DNA from: JACRCG01 sp964524835
GTDB taxonomy: Bacteria; Desulfobacterota; Desulfuromonadia; Geobacterales; Pseudopelobacteraceae
NCBI GenBank assembly: GCA_964524835.1
Contig: CAZGEG010000020.1
Coordinates: 19,055 to 83,054 of the forward strand
Direction: 5' to 3'
Length of the DNA: 64,000 bases
The notes beneath the pieces were generated by a model. It made no database searches and had not been told where the DNA came from. It saw only the letters and a list, made by a program, of their open reading frames with translations. Shown piece by piece: positions 57,506-64,000 of this stretch; positions within the stretch are counted from its first letter, which is position 1; each line of letters begins with the position of its first letter. The position numbers and the translations under genes were made by a program.

Positions 57506-58110
57506 ATCAATTCCTCAGTCAATTCAATCCAATACTCATTCATTCTACGGCCTTCCGGGGTCACATACTGTCGCTCTACAGAAAAACCGAGCTTTTCATA
57601 AAAGGCATTCACCGCTTCGTTATTATCGCGGTCTGTCGTCAGAAAGATTCTTTTGCAACCTCTTTGTCTTGCTTCATCCAGAAATGCCTGAACCAGCTTT
57701 TTTCCGGCACCAGTTCCCTGCAGTTCGGGAAGTACACCTATTGAAAAAAGGCCGGCAACATCATCTCCAATCGGGTTGTCGGACGGATGGGAAACGGCTC
57801 GCGCAACCCGCCCGATAACTGACGGTTTTTTCAAGACAGGAATTATTGATGCCAGTGCGAATTTTAACCAGTCGCGTTTCAGGAGCCGTGAATAGAACCC
57901 GCCCGGATTTGATGTCCCGGCGACAAAACCCGCCGGGCTTCCGGCATCATTCAGATAAACAAAAGCAATCCCTTCCGGAGCGGTGCAGATGCCGGAATAG
58001 AAAAGTGAGAGGAATCCGGGGCCCAGAAATGAAAGAAAAAAACCTGGAAAGCTGGAGAGGTGGACTGCAACCACGTGACTGACATCGTTCATTCTCAACT
58101 TACGAATCAT
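57502..58110 (-). CDS. GNAT-family N-acetyltransferase
   Basis: A 202-residue cytoplasmic enzyme with the acetyl-CoA motif GVLPELQGTGAGKKLVQAFL (Q/R-x-x-G-x-G/A) and the C-terminal NEAVNAFYEKLGFSVERQYVTPEGRRMNEYW. It probably acetylates the amino sugar made by the overlapping aminotransferase gene. Classic PglD is a hexapeptide-repeat protein, so this would be a non-homologous replacement. It also overlaps the upstream glycosyltransferase stop by 4 bases. Confidence 0.85.
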   Translation of the reverse strand: MIRKLRMNDVSHVVAVHLSSFPGFFLSFLGPGFLSLFYSGICTAPEGIAFVYLNDAGSPAGFVAGTSNPGGFYSRLLKRDWLKFALASIIPVLKKPSVIGRVARAVSHPSDNPIGDDVAGLFSIGVLPELQGTGAGKKLVQAFLDEARQRGCKRIFLTTDRDNNEAVNAFYEKLGFSVERQYVTPEGRRMNEYWIELTEELI

Positions 58111-59366
58111 ACCTTCACACCCGCAGCCCGAATTATCGTTTCAGCGAGACGAGCAACGCCGGTAGACTTTGAAAAATGCGCCAATCCAAACTCCTTGCCT
58201 CGACGACCTATAGTTTCAAGCTGTTCAATTTGCAATTGAGCTACTTCCTTCATTTTATTTACCAACCAGGCCAAATCATCCGCTTCACCTACCCACCCGC
58301 ACTCTGCCTGACGGACAAAACGAGCAGTATCGCTGTCAAGGTCTACTGTCGCGATAACCGGCTTGGCCGAAAAAAGATATGAGGGAAGTTTTGAGGGGAT
58401 AGAACTCATTCCCGCGCCACGCTTCATGGGGAGCATACATATATGTGCCATGCTTTGCAACGCAGGAACATTGCCACTGTCAGGATCAGAGATGAAATGT
58501 ACGTGGGAAAGTTTCAATTGTTTTGCCAGCCTGACGCAATCAGATTTTGCAGTTCCATCGCCGACAATAAGTAATTGGGCATTTGGAATGTCTGCTTCGG
58601 CAAAAGCATGAATTAACAACTCCACCCCGGCTACCGGCCCTATATTTCCCAGAAAGAGAAAAGTAAACATGTGCTGAGGAATCCAGTAGTTACGGCAGCA
58701 CTCTGATTTTGGCGGAACGTTTTCAAAAACGGCTTCATCCTGCCAGGTGGGAATCGCAATTACAGACTCTACCGGCAAATGACGATTTTCAGTGTAAGTC
58801 TTCCGCATGTTTTCCGAAATCACCACAACTGCAGCGGCAGTTCCTGCAATCCAGGCGTCAAGCCGCTTTAATGGTGCATGAATCACAGGGCGCAATAAGG
58901 CGGGCAGTTTGCTTGTCAGCGCCTCCGGATAAATATCCATTATCTGCAGCACCACCGGGATAGCGTTTTTTTTCGCGAATTGGGCGATAAGGGCCTGCGC
59001 AAATATAGGCCAGGAATTTACATAGATCACATCAGGTTTTTCCTGAACAGCAGCAAGATATCTGGCAGACTCCCTACCAAAGCTGAAGCTCTCCCACATC
59101 CTTGGAAGCAATCTGGATTCCGGCGCCGCATAGGAGGGCAGCCGAACAATTTTTATTCCGTTTTCACATGTTACTAATGACTTATCAGCATTCTTGTACC
59201 TGCTGTAGTCTGCTCTCAATGGCCTTGATGGCTGCGGGCACAAAACCGTTATGCTGTAGCCCTGGCCGACAAGATAGTTTGCAAGATCAAAGCTCATGCG
59301 CGCCGACACTTGCGGCTCAGGAGGATAGATAGCGCTAATAATTATGATATTTTTATCAGTAGTCAA
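58107..59366 (-). CDS. Glycosyltransferase family 4 protein
   Basis: The frame opens at 59468, inside the previous gene. TTG 59366 gives LTTDKNIIIISAIYPPEPQVSARMSFDLANYLVGQGY, the normal GT-B N-terminus, and 419 residues, overlapping the upstream gene by 11 bases. The C-terminal donor half has FLFLGNIGPVAGVELLIHAFAEADIPNAQLLIVGDG and SIPSKLPSYLFSAKPVIATVDLDSDTARFV (the PSK-x-x-Y-x-x-A-x-K-P type seen in WbuB-like enzymes). It adds a sugar, often FucNAc or similar, to the lipid-linked repeat unit. Start choice is uncertain because the ribosome site is weak. Confidence 0.87.
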   Translation of the reverse strand: MTTDKNIIIISAIYPPEPQVSARMSFDLANYLVGQGYSITVLCPQPSRPLRADYSRYKNADKSLVTCENGIKIVRLPSYAAPESRLLPRMWESFSFGRESARYLAAVQEKPDVIYVNSWPIFAQALIAQFAKKNAIPVVLQIMDIYPEALTSKLPALLRPVIHAPLKRLDAWIAGTAAAVVVISENMRKTYTENRHLPVESVIAIPTWQDEAVFENVPPKSECCRNYWIPQHMFTFLFLGNIGPVAGVELLIHAFAEADIPNAQLLIVGDGTAKSDCVRLAKQLKLSHVHFISDPDSGNVPALQSMAHICMLPMKRGAGMSSIPSKLPSYLFSAKPVIATVDLDSDTARFVRQAECGWVGEADDLAWLVNKMKEVAQLQIEQLETIGRRGKEFGLAHFSKSTGVARLAETIIRAAGVKV

Positions 59367-60483
59367 GATGAAGACTGCTCTCGCCAAACTTGTTATTGAA
59401 GACTTCCTGATAAAAATCGACAGTTTCTTGGTAAGTCTTGTTCCAGGAAAACTTCCTTGCTTGCTCAAAACCGGCTTTGATTACTTGTTCCCTGAATGTT
59501 TGATCTTCCAAACTCAATATCTTTTCAGCAAATTCGTCAGGAGCAATGTTATCAACCAATAAGCCGGCGTCACCAGCTACCTCTGGAATCGAGGAGTTTT
59601 TTGTAGAAACCACCGGGCACCCCGCTTGCATTGCCTCCAGAACGGGTATTCCAAAACCCTCATAACTAGTTGGATAAACAAAACAGAAGGCATTATTAAA
59701 AAGATAGTTCAGATCGGATGCGGCGACATTACTGAAAACATGATACCTTGCTTTCAGCTTTGCATCCAACATTCTAATTTCGTCATCAGTCAGACTGGCT
59801 CCTGCAATGACCAATTCATAATCTGGTAATCTTGATACTGTATCTACACAGACATTAAAGTTCTTGTGAAATATTCTAAATCCGACAAACAGGATGTACT
59901 TTTTATTTCGAATCCCTTCCACAGGAATTACAGGATTGAATTCAGGATGTTCAGAGCTGATCTTATAAAACTCATCACTTGCGGCTAGGTATACAACTTT
60001 TACCTTACTTGGGTTTACAAGAGGGTATAAATTGAGAAGATCGCGTTTGGTACTTTCAGATATGCAGATCACCCCATCTGCCTTCTCTATAGCATATTTT
60101 TTTTGTCGGCAATGAAGGTACTTCTTAATGCCTTTTCTGACATACCCGAATTCATAATTGAAGTCATAGACCGTTATGACATTAGCGGCCAATGCATTTT
60201 TGCAGATGCGATAATAACTGGAGTGAATCAGTGCTTTTTCGCTCAGCCGGATCATAATCGGCATGTAACTCAGCAGGCGCAAAGGCAGGAAATTTTCTTT
60301 TATAATACAGCAGGCTGGAACAGATAATTTATTGCGCAATATATTTGTATGTACACTGTTTTGCTCTATCAACATAAAATCCGATTTGTCGCTCATCAGC
60401 CTGCAGATGAGCTTAGTTACATAAACCGATATCCCTCCAATTTTTTGAAAATTCAAGACGATGTTATCTATGTAAATCTTCAT
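59356..60483 (-). CDS. Glycosyltransferase family 4 protein (mannosyltransferase-like)
   Basis: A 375-residue GT-B enzyme: N-terminus MKIYIDNIVLNFQKIGGISVYVTKLI, donor-site YILFVGFRIFHKNFNVCVDTVSRLPDYELVIAGA, and the E-x7-E region VYPTSYEGFGIPVLEAMQAGCPVVSTKNSSIPEVAGDAGLLV. Codon usage is more AT-rich than in neighbouring genes, a sign of separate origin. Sixty-two bases separate it from the 2-epimerase gene upstream. Acceptor and donor cannot be told from sequence. Confidence 0.88.
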   Translation of the reverse strand: MKIYIDNIVLNFQKIGGISVYVTKLICRLMSDKSDFMLIEQNSVHTNILRNKLSVPACCIIKENFLPLRLLSYMPIMIRLSEKALIHSSYYRICKNALAANVITVYDFNYEFGYVRKGIKKYLHCRQKKYAIEKADGVICISESTKRDLLNLYPLVNPSKVKVVYLAASDEFYKISSEHPEFNPVIPVEGIRNKKYILFVGFRIFHKNFNVCVDTVSRLPDYELVIAGASLTDDEIRMLDAKLKARYHVFSNVAASDLNYLFNNAFCFVYPTSYEGFGIPVLEAMQAGCPVVSTKNSSIPEVAGDAGLLVDNIAPDEFAEKILSLEDQTFREQVIKAGFEQARKFSWNKTYQETVDFYQEVFNNKFGESSLHLDY

Positions 60484-60545
60484 TTACTGTGCCTCAAGAT
60501 TATGTCGATACTCAGTTATATCAAGCGATGAAACTTGGTAATCCG

Positions 60546-61679
60546 TTATAATGCTTTTTTCCAAACAATCCGGTTCACATAGTCTGTATAGCTGAGAATA
60601 ATGCGCAGTACCTTGTGTGAAACGTTTTCGGTATCATAATCCCCCACCGTTTTGAACCGCTCGGATGATTCTGCAAATTGAGTCGTTACGACTTCAATTG
60701 ATTTCAACACCGTTTTCGCCTCCAAGCCGCACATTATCAGCGTTCCCTCGTCCATCCCCTCCGGTCGCTCATGAGCCTGACGGATGGTAACGGCAGGGAA
60801 ACCCAGGATGGATGATTCCTCCGTGATGGTGCCGCTGTCGGAGATGACACACGCAGCATTCATTTGCAGTTTTATATAGTCGGGAAAGCCAAGCGGTTTC
60901 AAAAACTGAATGCGGCTATCGAGTCCTGCTGCGCCAATTGCTTCGAGTCGATTCCTGGTGCGTGGATGGGTAGAGACAATCACCGGCTTATCAAACTGTA
61001 CGGCAATTGCAGATAGAGACTGTAAGAGTTCGGCAAAATTAGTCTCGCTGTCTACATTCTCCTCACGGTGGGCACTTACAACAAAATATTCTCCCTGGCG
61101 CAACTTCAGCCGAGCGAGGACATCAGAGGCGGCTATCTGCTCACGGTGATGTGCAAGCACCTCCTTCATGGGAGAGCCGGTCTTTATGATCGTTTCCGGC
61201 CGCAATCCCTCCGCCAGCAGATAGCGACGGGCATGTTCCGTGTAGGTCATGTTGATATCGCTGATGTGGTCGACTATCTTGCGGTTGATCTCCTCAGGAA
61301 CACGCAGATCGAAACAGCGATTACCTGCTTCCATGTGAAAAATCGGAATTTTGCGGCGCTTTGCCGCAATGGCGGCCAGGCAGCTGTTCGTGTCTCCAAG
61401 AAGAAGAAGTGCATCCGGCTGTTCCTTTGCAAACACATCATCGGCCTTTGCGATGACATTGCCGATGGTATTGGCCACATTCACGCCAACGGCTTCCAGA
61501 AAATAGTCCGGCCTCCGTATTCCCATCTCGCTGAAAAAGATACCGTTCAACTCATAGTCGTAGTTCTGGCCGGAATGGACCAGAATATGCGAGACATGCC
61601 GGTCCAGCTCGGCAATAACCCTGCTCAGCTTGATGATCTCCGGCCTCGTACCGACAATGGTCATTACCTTCATAGTCAT
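60546..61679 (-). CDS. UDP-N-acetylglucosamine 2-epimerase-type enzyme (FnlC/WbjD/WbvD)
   Basis: The ATG at 61679 (ATGA overlap with the reductase stop, GGAG upstream) gives 377 residues, MTMKVMTIVGTRPEIIKLSRVI. Family marks are VHSGQNYD, HMEAGNRCFDLRVPEEINRKIVDHISD, SDSGTITEESSILGFPAVTIR and ERPEGMDEGTLIM. In this three-gene set it is expected to invert C2 of the L-sugar nucleotide. WecB itself would produce UDP-ManNAc, but the adjacent dehydratase and reductase argue for the L-FucNAc/L-QuiNAc role. Confidence 0.9.
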   Translation of the reverse strand: MTMKVMTIVGTRPEIIKLSRVIAELDRHVSHILVHSGQNYDYELNGIFFSEMGIRRPDYFLEAVGVNVANTIGNVIAKADDVFAKEQPDALLLLGDTNSCLAAIAAKRRKIPIFHMEAGNRCFDLRVPEEINRKIVDHISDINMTYTEHARRYLLAEGLRPETIIKTGSPMKEVLAHHREQIAASDVLARLKLRQGEYFVVSAHREENVDSETNFAELLQSLSAIAVQFDKPVIVSTHPRTRNRLEAIGAAGLDSRIQFLKPLGFPDYIKLQMNAACVISDSGTITEESSILGFPAVTIRQAHERPEGMDEGTLIMCGLEAKTVLKSIEVVTTQFAESSERFKTVGDYDTENVSHKVLRIILSYTDYVNRIVWKKAL

Positions 61680-62521
61680 ATCCGTAGCTCCTCGATCATG
61701 GCGGGCCAAGTCGGCGGGGTGTAGTTGAATTCCGCCCGAAAGCGCGAGGAATCAAGGCTGCGGTCACAGCAAAAGGCATCGTCGGGGATTATTTCGATAT
61801 CAAGTCCGAGTTTCTCCCGGATCAGCAGCAGCAGTTCGTACTTGTTAATCGGGTCGCTGGACACCTGATAGACCCCTGAAGCATCCGGGTATTCCAGCAG
61901 CATTTTTTCTATGATCCTGCTCATCTCCAGGGTGGTAAAACCGGTGTAGATTGCCCTGGTAAACCCTTTAACCGTACCGGTCTGGGCAAGAAACCAATCC
62001 AGCAGACTCGTATGGCGGGAAAGTTCCCGCCCGATGATGGACGTACGCAGGGTCAGGCTGTTGGCTTCGTGAACCTCGCCCAGATATTTGGTCTTGCCGT
62101 ACAGGTCTTCGGCGTCGGAAGGATCACTCTCCTGGTAGCTCCCTTTTTTCCCGGAAAAAATGCAATCGGTGCTCAGATGGATAAGACGTGCACCGATGCC
62201 CTTGCAGAGAACAGTTAATCGATGCGGCAGGAGGGCGTTGATCTCCAGGCTGGGGATGCTTTCCTTGGAATCCGCTCTTTGCTTGACGATCCCCACGGCA
62301 TTGATAACCGCCTCGGGCCTGAAATCAGCCATAACCTCAATAAGCCTTTCCAGTGAACGGATATCGACTGCGTCATACACATTTTCTCTATTGAACATGT
62401 CAAATTGTGCGTACGCGCCTAAATCCTGACGCAGGGTGACTTTGACTTCATGACGGGGCTGCAGGTGTTTCAATAACTGGTGACCAAGCATGCCGTCACC
62501 GCCGAGAATCAATATGCGCAC
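61676..62521 (-). CDS. NAD(P)-dependent RmlD-like sugar-nucleotide reductase (FnlB/WbvR type)
   Basis: A 281-residue SDR enzyme: N-terminal MRILILGGDGMLGHQLLKHL, INAVGIVKQRADSKES, LIHLSTDCIFSGKKGSYQESDPSDAEDLYGKTKYLGE (Y-x3-K catalytic pair). It has no C-terminal cupin, unlike CapF/WbjC of about 370 residues. It would reduce the 4-keto group made by the dehydratase/epimerase. Overlaps the genes on both sides (4 and 13 bases). Absence of the cupin favours the WbvR (L-QuiNAc) scheme, but this is not decisive. Confidence 0.88.
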   Translation of the reverse strand: MRILILGGDGMLGHQLLKHLQPRHEVKVTLRQDLGAYAQFDMFNRENVYDAVDIRSLERLIEVMADFRPEAVINAVGIVKQRADSKESIPSLEINALLPHRLTVLCKGIGARLIHLSTDCIFSGKKGSYQESDPSDAEDLYGKTKYLGEVHEANSLTLRTSIIGRELSRHTSLLDWFLAQTGTVKGFTRAIYTGFTTLEMSRIIEKMLLEYPDASGVYQVSSDPINKYELLLLIREKLGLDIEIIPDDAFCCDRSLDSSRFRAEFNYTPPTWPAMIEELRI

Positions 62522-63537
62522 CCGACACCCCCTCGAAGTTCCTGCTGTATGTACTCCAGCTGCAGGAGCTTTTCTTTAATCTCCGGTACTGTCAGCCGCT
62601 GAGTGTTGTGGGAGTTGTAATCCTCAAAATTTGAAATCTGCTCTTCTCCTTCGGTGAAATACTTCCCGTAATTCAAATCACGTTCATCCGGTACAATCCG
62701 GTAATAGCCGCCCATATCTTCTGCTTTTGACAATTCCTCGCGAGTCAACAGGGTCTCGTAAAGCTTTTCTCCATGACGTGTGCCAATCACTTTGATTTCA
62801 TTATCTGCATTAAACAACCCCTTTACAGCCAATGCCAAATCCATGATGGTAGATGCCGGTGCTTTTTGCACAAAGATATCTCCCTGGCGAGCATTGCTGA
62901 AAGCATACAGAACCAGATCAACCGCATCATCAAGTGACATAAGAAAACGTGTCATGTTCGGGTCTGTTACTGTTAATGGTTTACCCTCACGAATCTGCTT
63001 GATGAACAGCGGAATAACAGAGCCTCGGGATGCCATAACGTTGCCATAGCGGGTGCCCGTGTAAACCGTCTTACTTTCGGCCGTCATGCGGGCTTTGGCG
63101 ACCATCAGTTTTTCCATCATTGCCTTGGAAATTCCCATGGCATTGATCGGGTAAACAGCCTTATCCGTACTTAAGGTAATAACTTTCTTCACACCATTGG
63201 CTAGGGCAGCATTCAGAACATTCTCTGTGCCCAGGACATTGGTGCGCACCGCCTCCATCGGATAGAATTCACAAGAAGGCACCTGCTTCAAAGCGGCGGC
63301 ATGAAAGACAAAATCGACTCCGTCAGACGCAGAATAGACACTGTCATAATTACGAACATCGCCGATATAGAATTTGACTTTGCTGTTATTCAGCTCAATT
63401 CGCATGTCTTCCTGTTTCTTCTCGTCACGGCTGAAGACACGTATTTCTTTGATGTCTGTATGAAGAAAGCGCCGCAGGACAGCATTGCCGAAAGAGCCGG
63501 TACCTCCGGTAATAAGTAATATTTTATCTGTAAACAT
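62509..63537 (-). CDS. UDP-GlcNAc 4,6-dehydratase/5-epimerase (FnlA/WbjB/WbvB/CapE type)
   Basis: A 342-residue soluble extended SDR protein: TDKILLITGGTGSFGNAVLRRFL (NAD site), RDEKKQEDMRIELNN, HAAALKQVPSCEFYPMEAVRTNVLGTENV, LSTDKAVYPINAMGISKAMMEKLMVA (the catalytic Tyr position is Met, as in inverting dehydratases) and the HGEKLYETLLTREE motif. It inverts C5 while dehydrating UDP-GlcNAc. AAGGTGG lies upstream of the ATG. First gene of the three-gene L-sugar pathway and of the second polysaccharide block. Confidence 0.93.
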   Translation of the reverse strand: MFTDKILLITGGTGSFGNAVLRRFLHTDIKEIRVFSRDEKKQEDMRIELNNSKVKFYIGDVRNYDSVYSASDGVDFVFHAAALKQVPSCEFYPMEAVRTNVLGTENVLNAALANGVKKVITLSTDKAVYPINAMGISKAMMEKLMVAKARMTAESKTVYTGTRYGNVMASRGSVIPLFIKQIREGKPLTVTDPNMTRFLMSLDDAVDLVLYAFSNARQGDIFVQKAPASTIMDLALAVKGLFNADNEIKVIGTRHGEKLYETLLTREELSKAEDMGGYYRIVPDERDLNYGKYFTEGEEQISNFEDYNSHNTQRLTVPEIKEKLLQLEYIQQELRGGVGCAY

Positions 63538-63675
63538 AACGTTCAGCCACCTTTTCTATATTTTAACTACGTCTATGTATAAAATGTTACGCGGCCGACT
63601 TTATAGAAACTGATTTAGTACAATTAATGATTTTACGTAAAACATATTGAATCAGTAAAAAATAGCGTAGGAAGA

Positions 63676-64000
63676 TTAATTTGTGCCGGGCTGAACATAC
63701 ATACTCTGACCCAGAATTTTATACAGTTCATTTTGAGGTAGTGTTTTCTTAGCCGACCAACCTTCTTTTTTTCTAGCAACAAGTAACCATGAATCTTTCC
63801 ACCCTTGGAAGAAATTTGTTACAAAAAGGTAAGCAGGCCGAATACTCCTAGGAAGTTTCTGTAGCATATGGTCGCACCCCCTGAGTTCTAAAACTTCCAG
63901 ATTCAAGTACTCTGAGAGCTTAACCAGATCATCTTGGACATACTCTTGTATTGGCTCAACGTGAATAGGACTTTTGGTCCGTTTGTGATAAACCATCACG
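63676..64000 (-). CDS. C-terminal end of a class I SAM methyltransferase-like protein (partial)
   Basis: The frame runs in from the window edge and ends at 63676. The visible 107 residues contain YLNLEVLELRGCDHMLQKLPRSIRPAYLFVTNFFQGWKDSWLLVARKK, which resembles the tail of small SAM methyltransferases found in polysaccharide clusters. The catalytic core is outside, so the assignment is tentative. 138 bases without a gene separate it from the dehydratase ATG; no terminator is seen. Confidence 0.45.
   Translation of the reverse strand, partial: VMVYHKRTKSPIHVEPIQEYVQDDLVKLSEYLNLEVLELRGCDHMLQKLPRSIRPAYLFVTNFFQGWKDSWLLVARKKEGWSAKKTLPQNELYKILGQSMYVQPGTN

Overview
The window looks like chromosome of a Geobacter-type deltaproteobacterium (Desulfuromonadia). 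This is inferred from gene content: an OmpB-like multicopper oxidase with FG-GAP repeats, a cytochrome c fused to a periplasmic binding domain, a GH57/galT/sugar-nucleotide cluster, sigma-54 promoters, a RAYT element and frequent GTG/TTG starts. No tRNA, rRNA or CRISPR was seen.

1-24 kb is mostly housekeeping. It holds the start of a fabH-like gene, a small membrane protein, yggT, a cold-shock gene, miaA-uvrC, an ammonium transporter behind a sigma-54 promoter, an envelope pair (TPR/coiled-coil/DUF11-like protein plus LysM protein), DivIVA, DUF167, a SlyD-type FKBP with a Cys-rich insert, a zinc-ribbon protein, a TIGR02757 protein, galT, a GH57 enzyme, a nucleotidyltransferase fused to a degenerate phosphomannomutase, a response regulator/histidine kinase pair and cysS.

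24-32.3 kb (minus strand) is an exopolysaccharide export block: VanZ-like, Wzz-like, SLBB/Wza-like and Wzi-like proteins and a membrane-bound 4,6-dehydratase. Several junctions carry an AT-rich repeat built from AATTCAAAATTC. Two gene N-termini appear to be written in that repeat.

32.3-41.8 kb (plus strand) carries a lone receiver protein, a periplasmic FKBP, an SCO1-like copper protein, the cytochrome/binding-protein fusion, a small secreted protein and the large multicopper oxidase. Two sigma-54 promoters in this block each have the same three-half-site TTGAGA/TCTCAA array about 75-100 bp upstream, in opposite orientation. This suggests one enhancer-binding protein controls both.

41.9-53.8 kb is the most notable part: a lasso peptide cluster that the ORF lengths alone would not reveal. 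It has a cyclase (asparagine-synthetase type without Cys2), a B2 protease, an unlisted 39-residue precursor with a W-x-x-P-x-L leader and the predicted core ATTPNPLDLTDQYS (8-residue Ala1-Asp8 ring, C-terminal Ser), an intragenic-operon terminator, an HPr-kinase-like lasso kinase, a PqqD-type recognition protein, a PRMT-like methyltransferase and an ABC exporter. A RAYT element with perfect 28-bp inverted repeats and an AAA/DUF4143 ATPase sit between the methyltransferase and the exporter. An NTP_transf_5 nucleotidyltransferase, a family tied to sugar decoration of phosphorylated lasso peptides, lies just beyond a cohesin/dockerin-like secreted protein.

53.8-64 kb (minus strand) is a second polysaccharide block, tightly packed with ATGA overlaps. 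It holds a three-gene UDP-L-FucNAc/L-QuiNAc-type pathway, two GT4 glycosyltransferases, a GNAT enzyme, a DegT-type aminotransferase and a phosphoglycosyl transferase. Its downstream end is eroded: an epimerase tail, an AlbA_2/ATPase protein with VTEQ repeats and an internally deleted sugar transferase.
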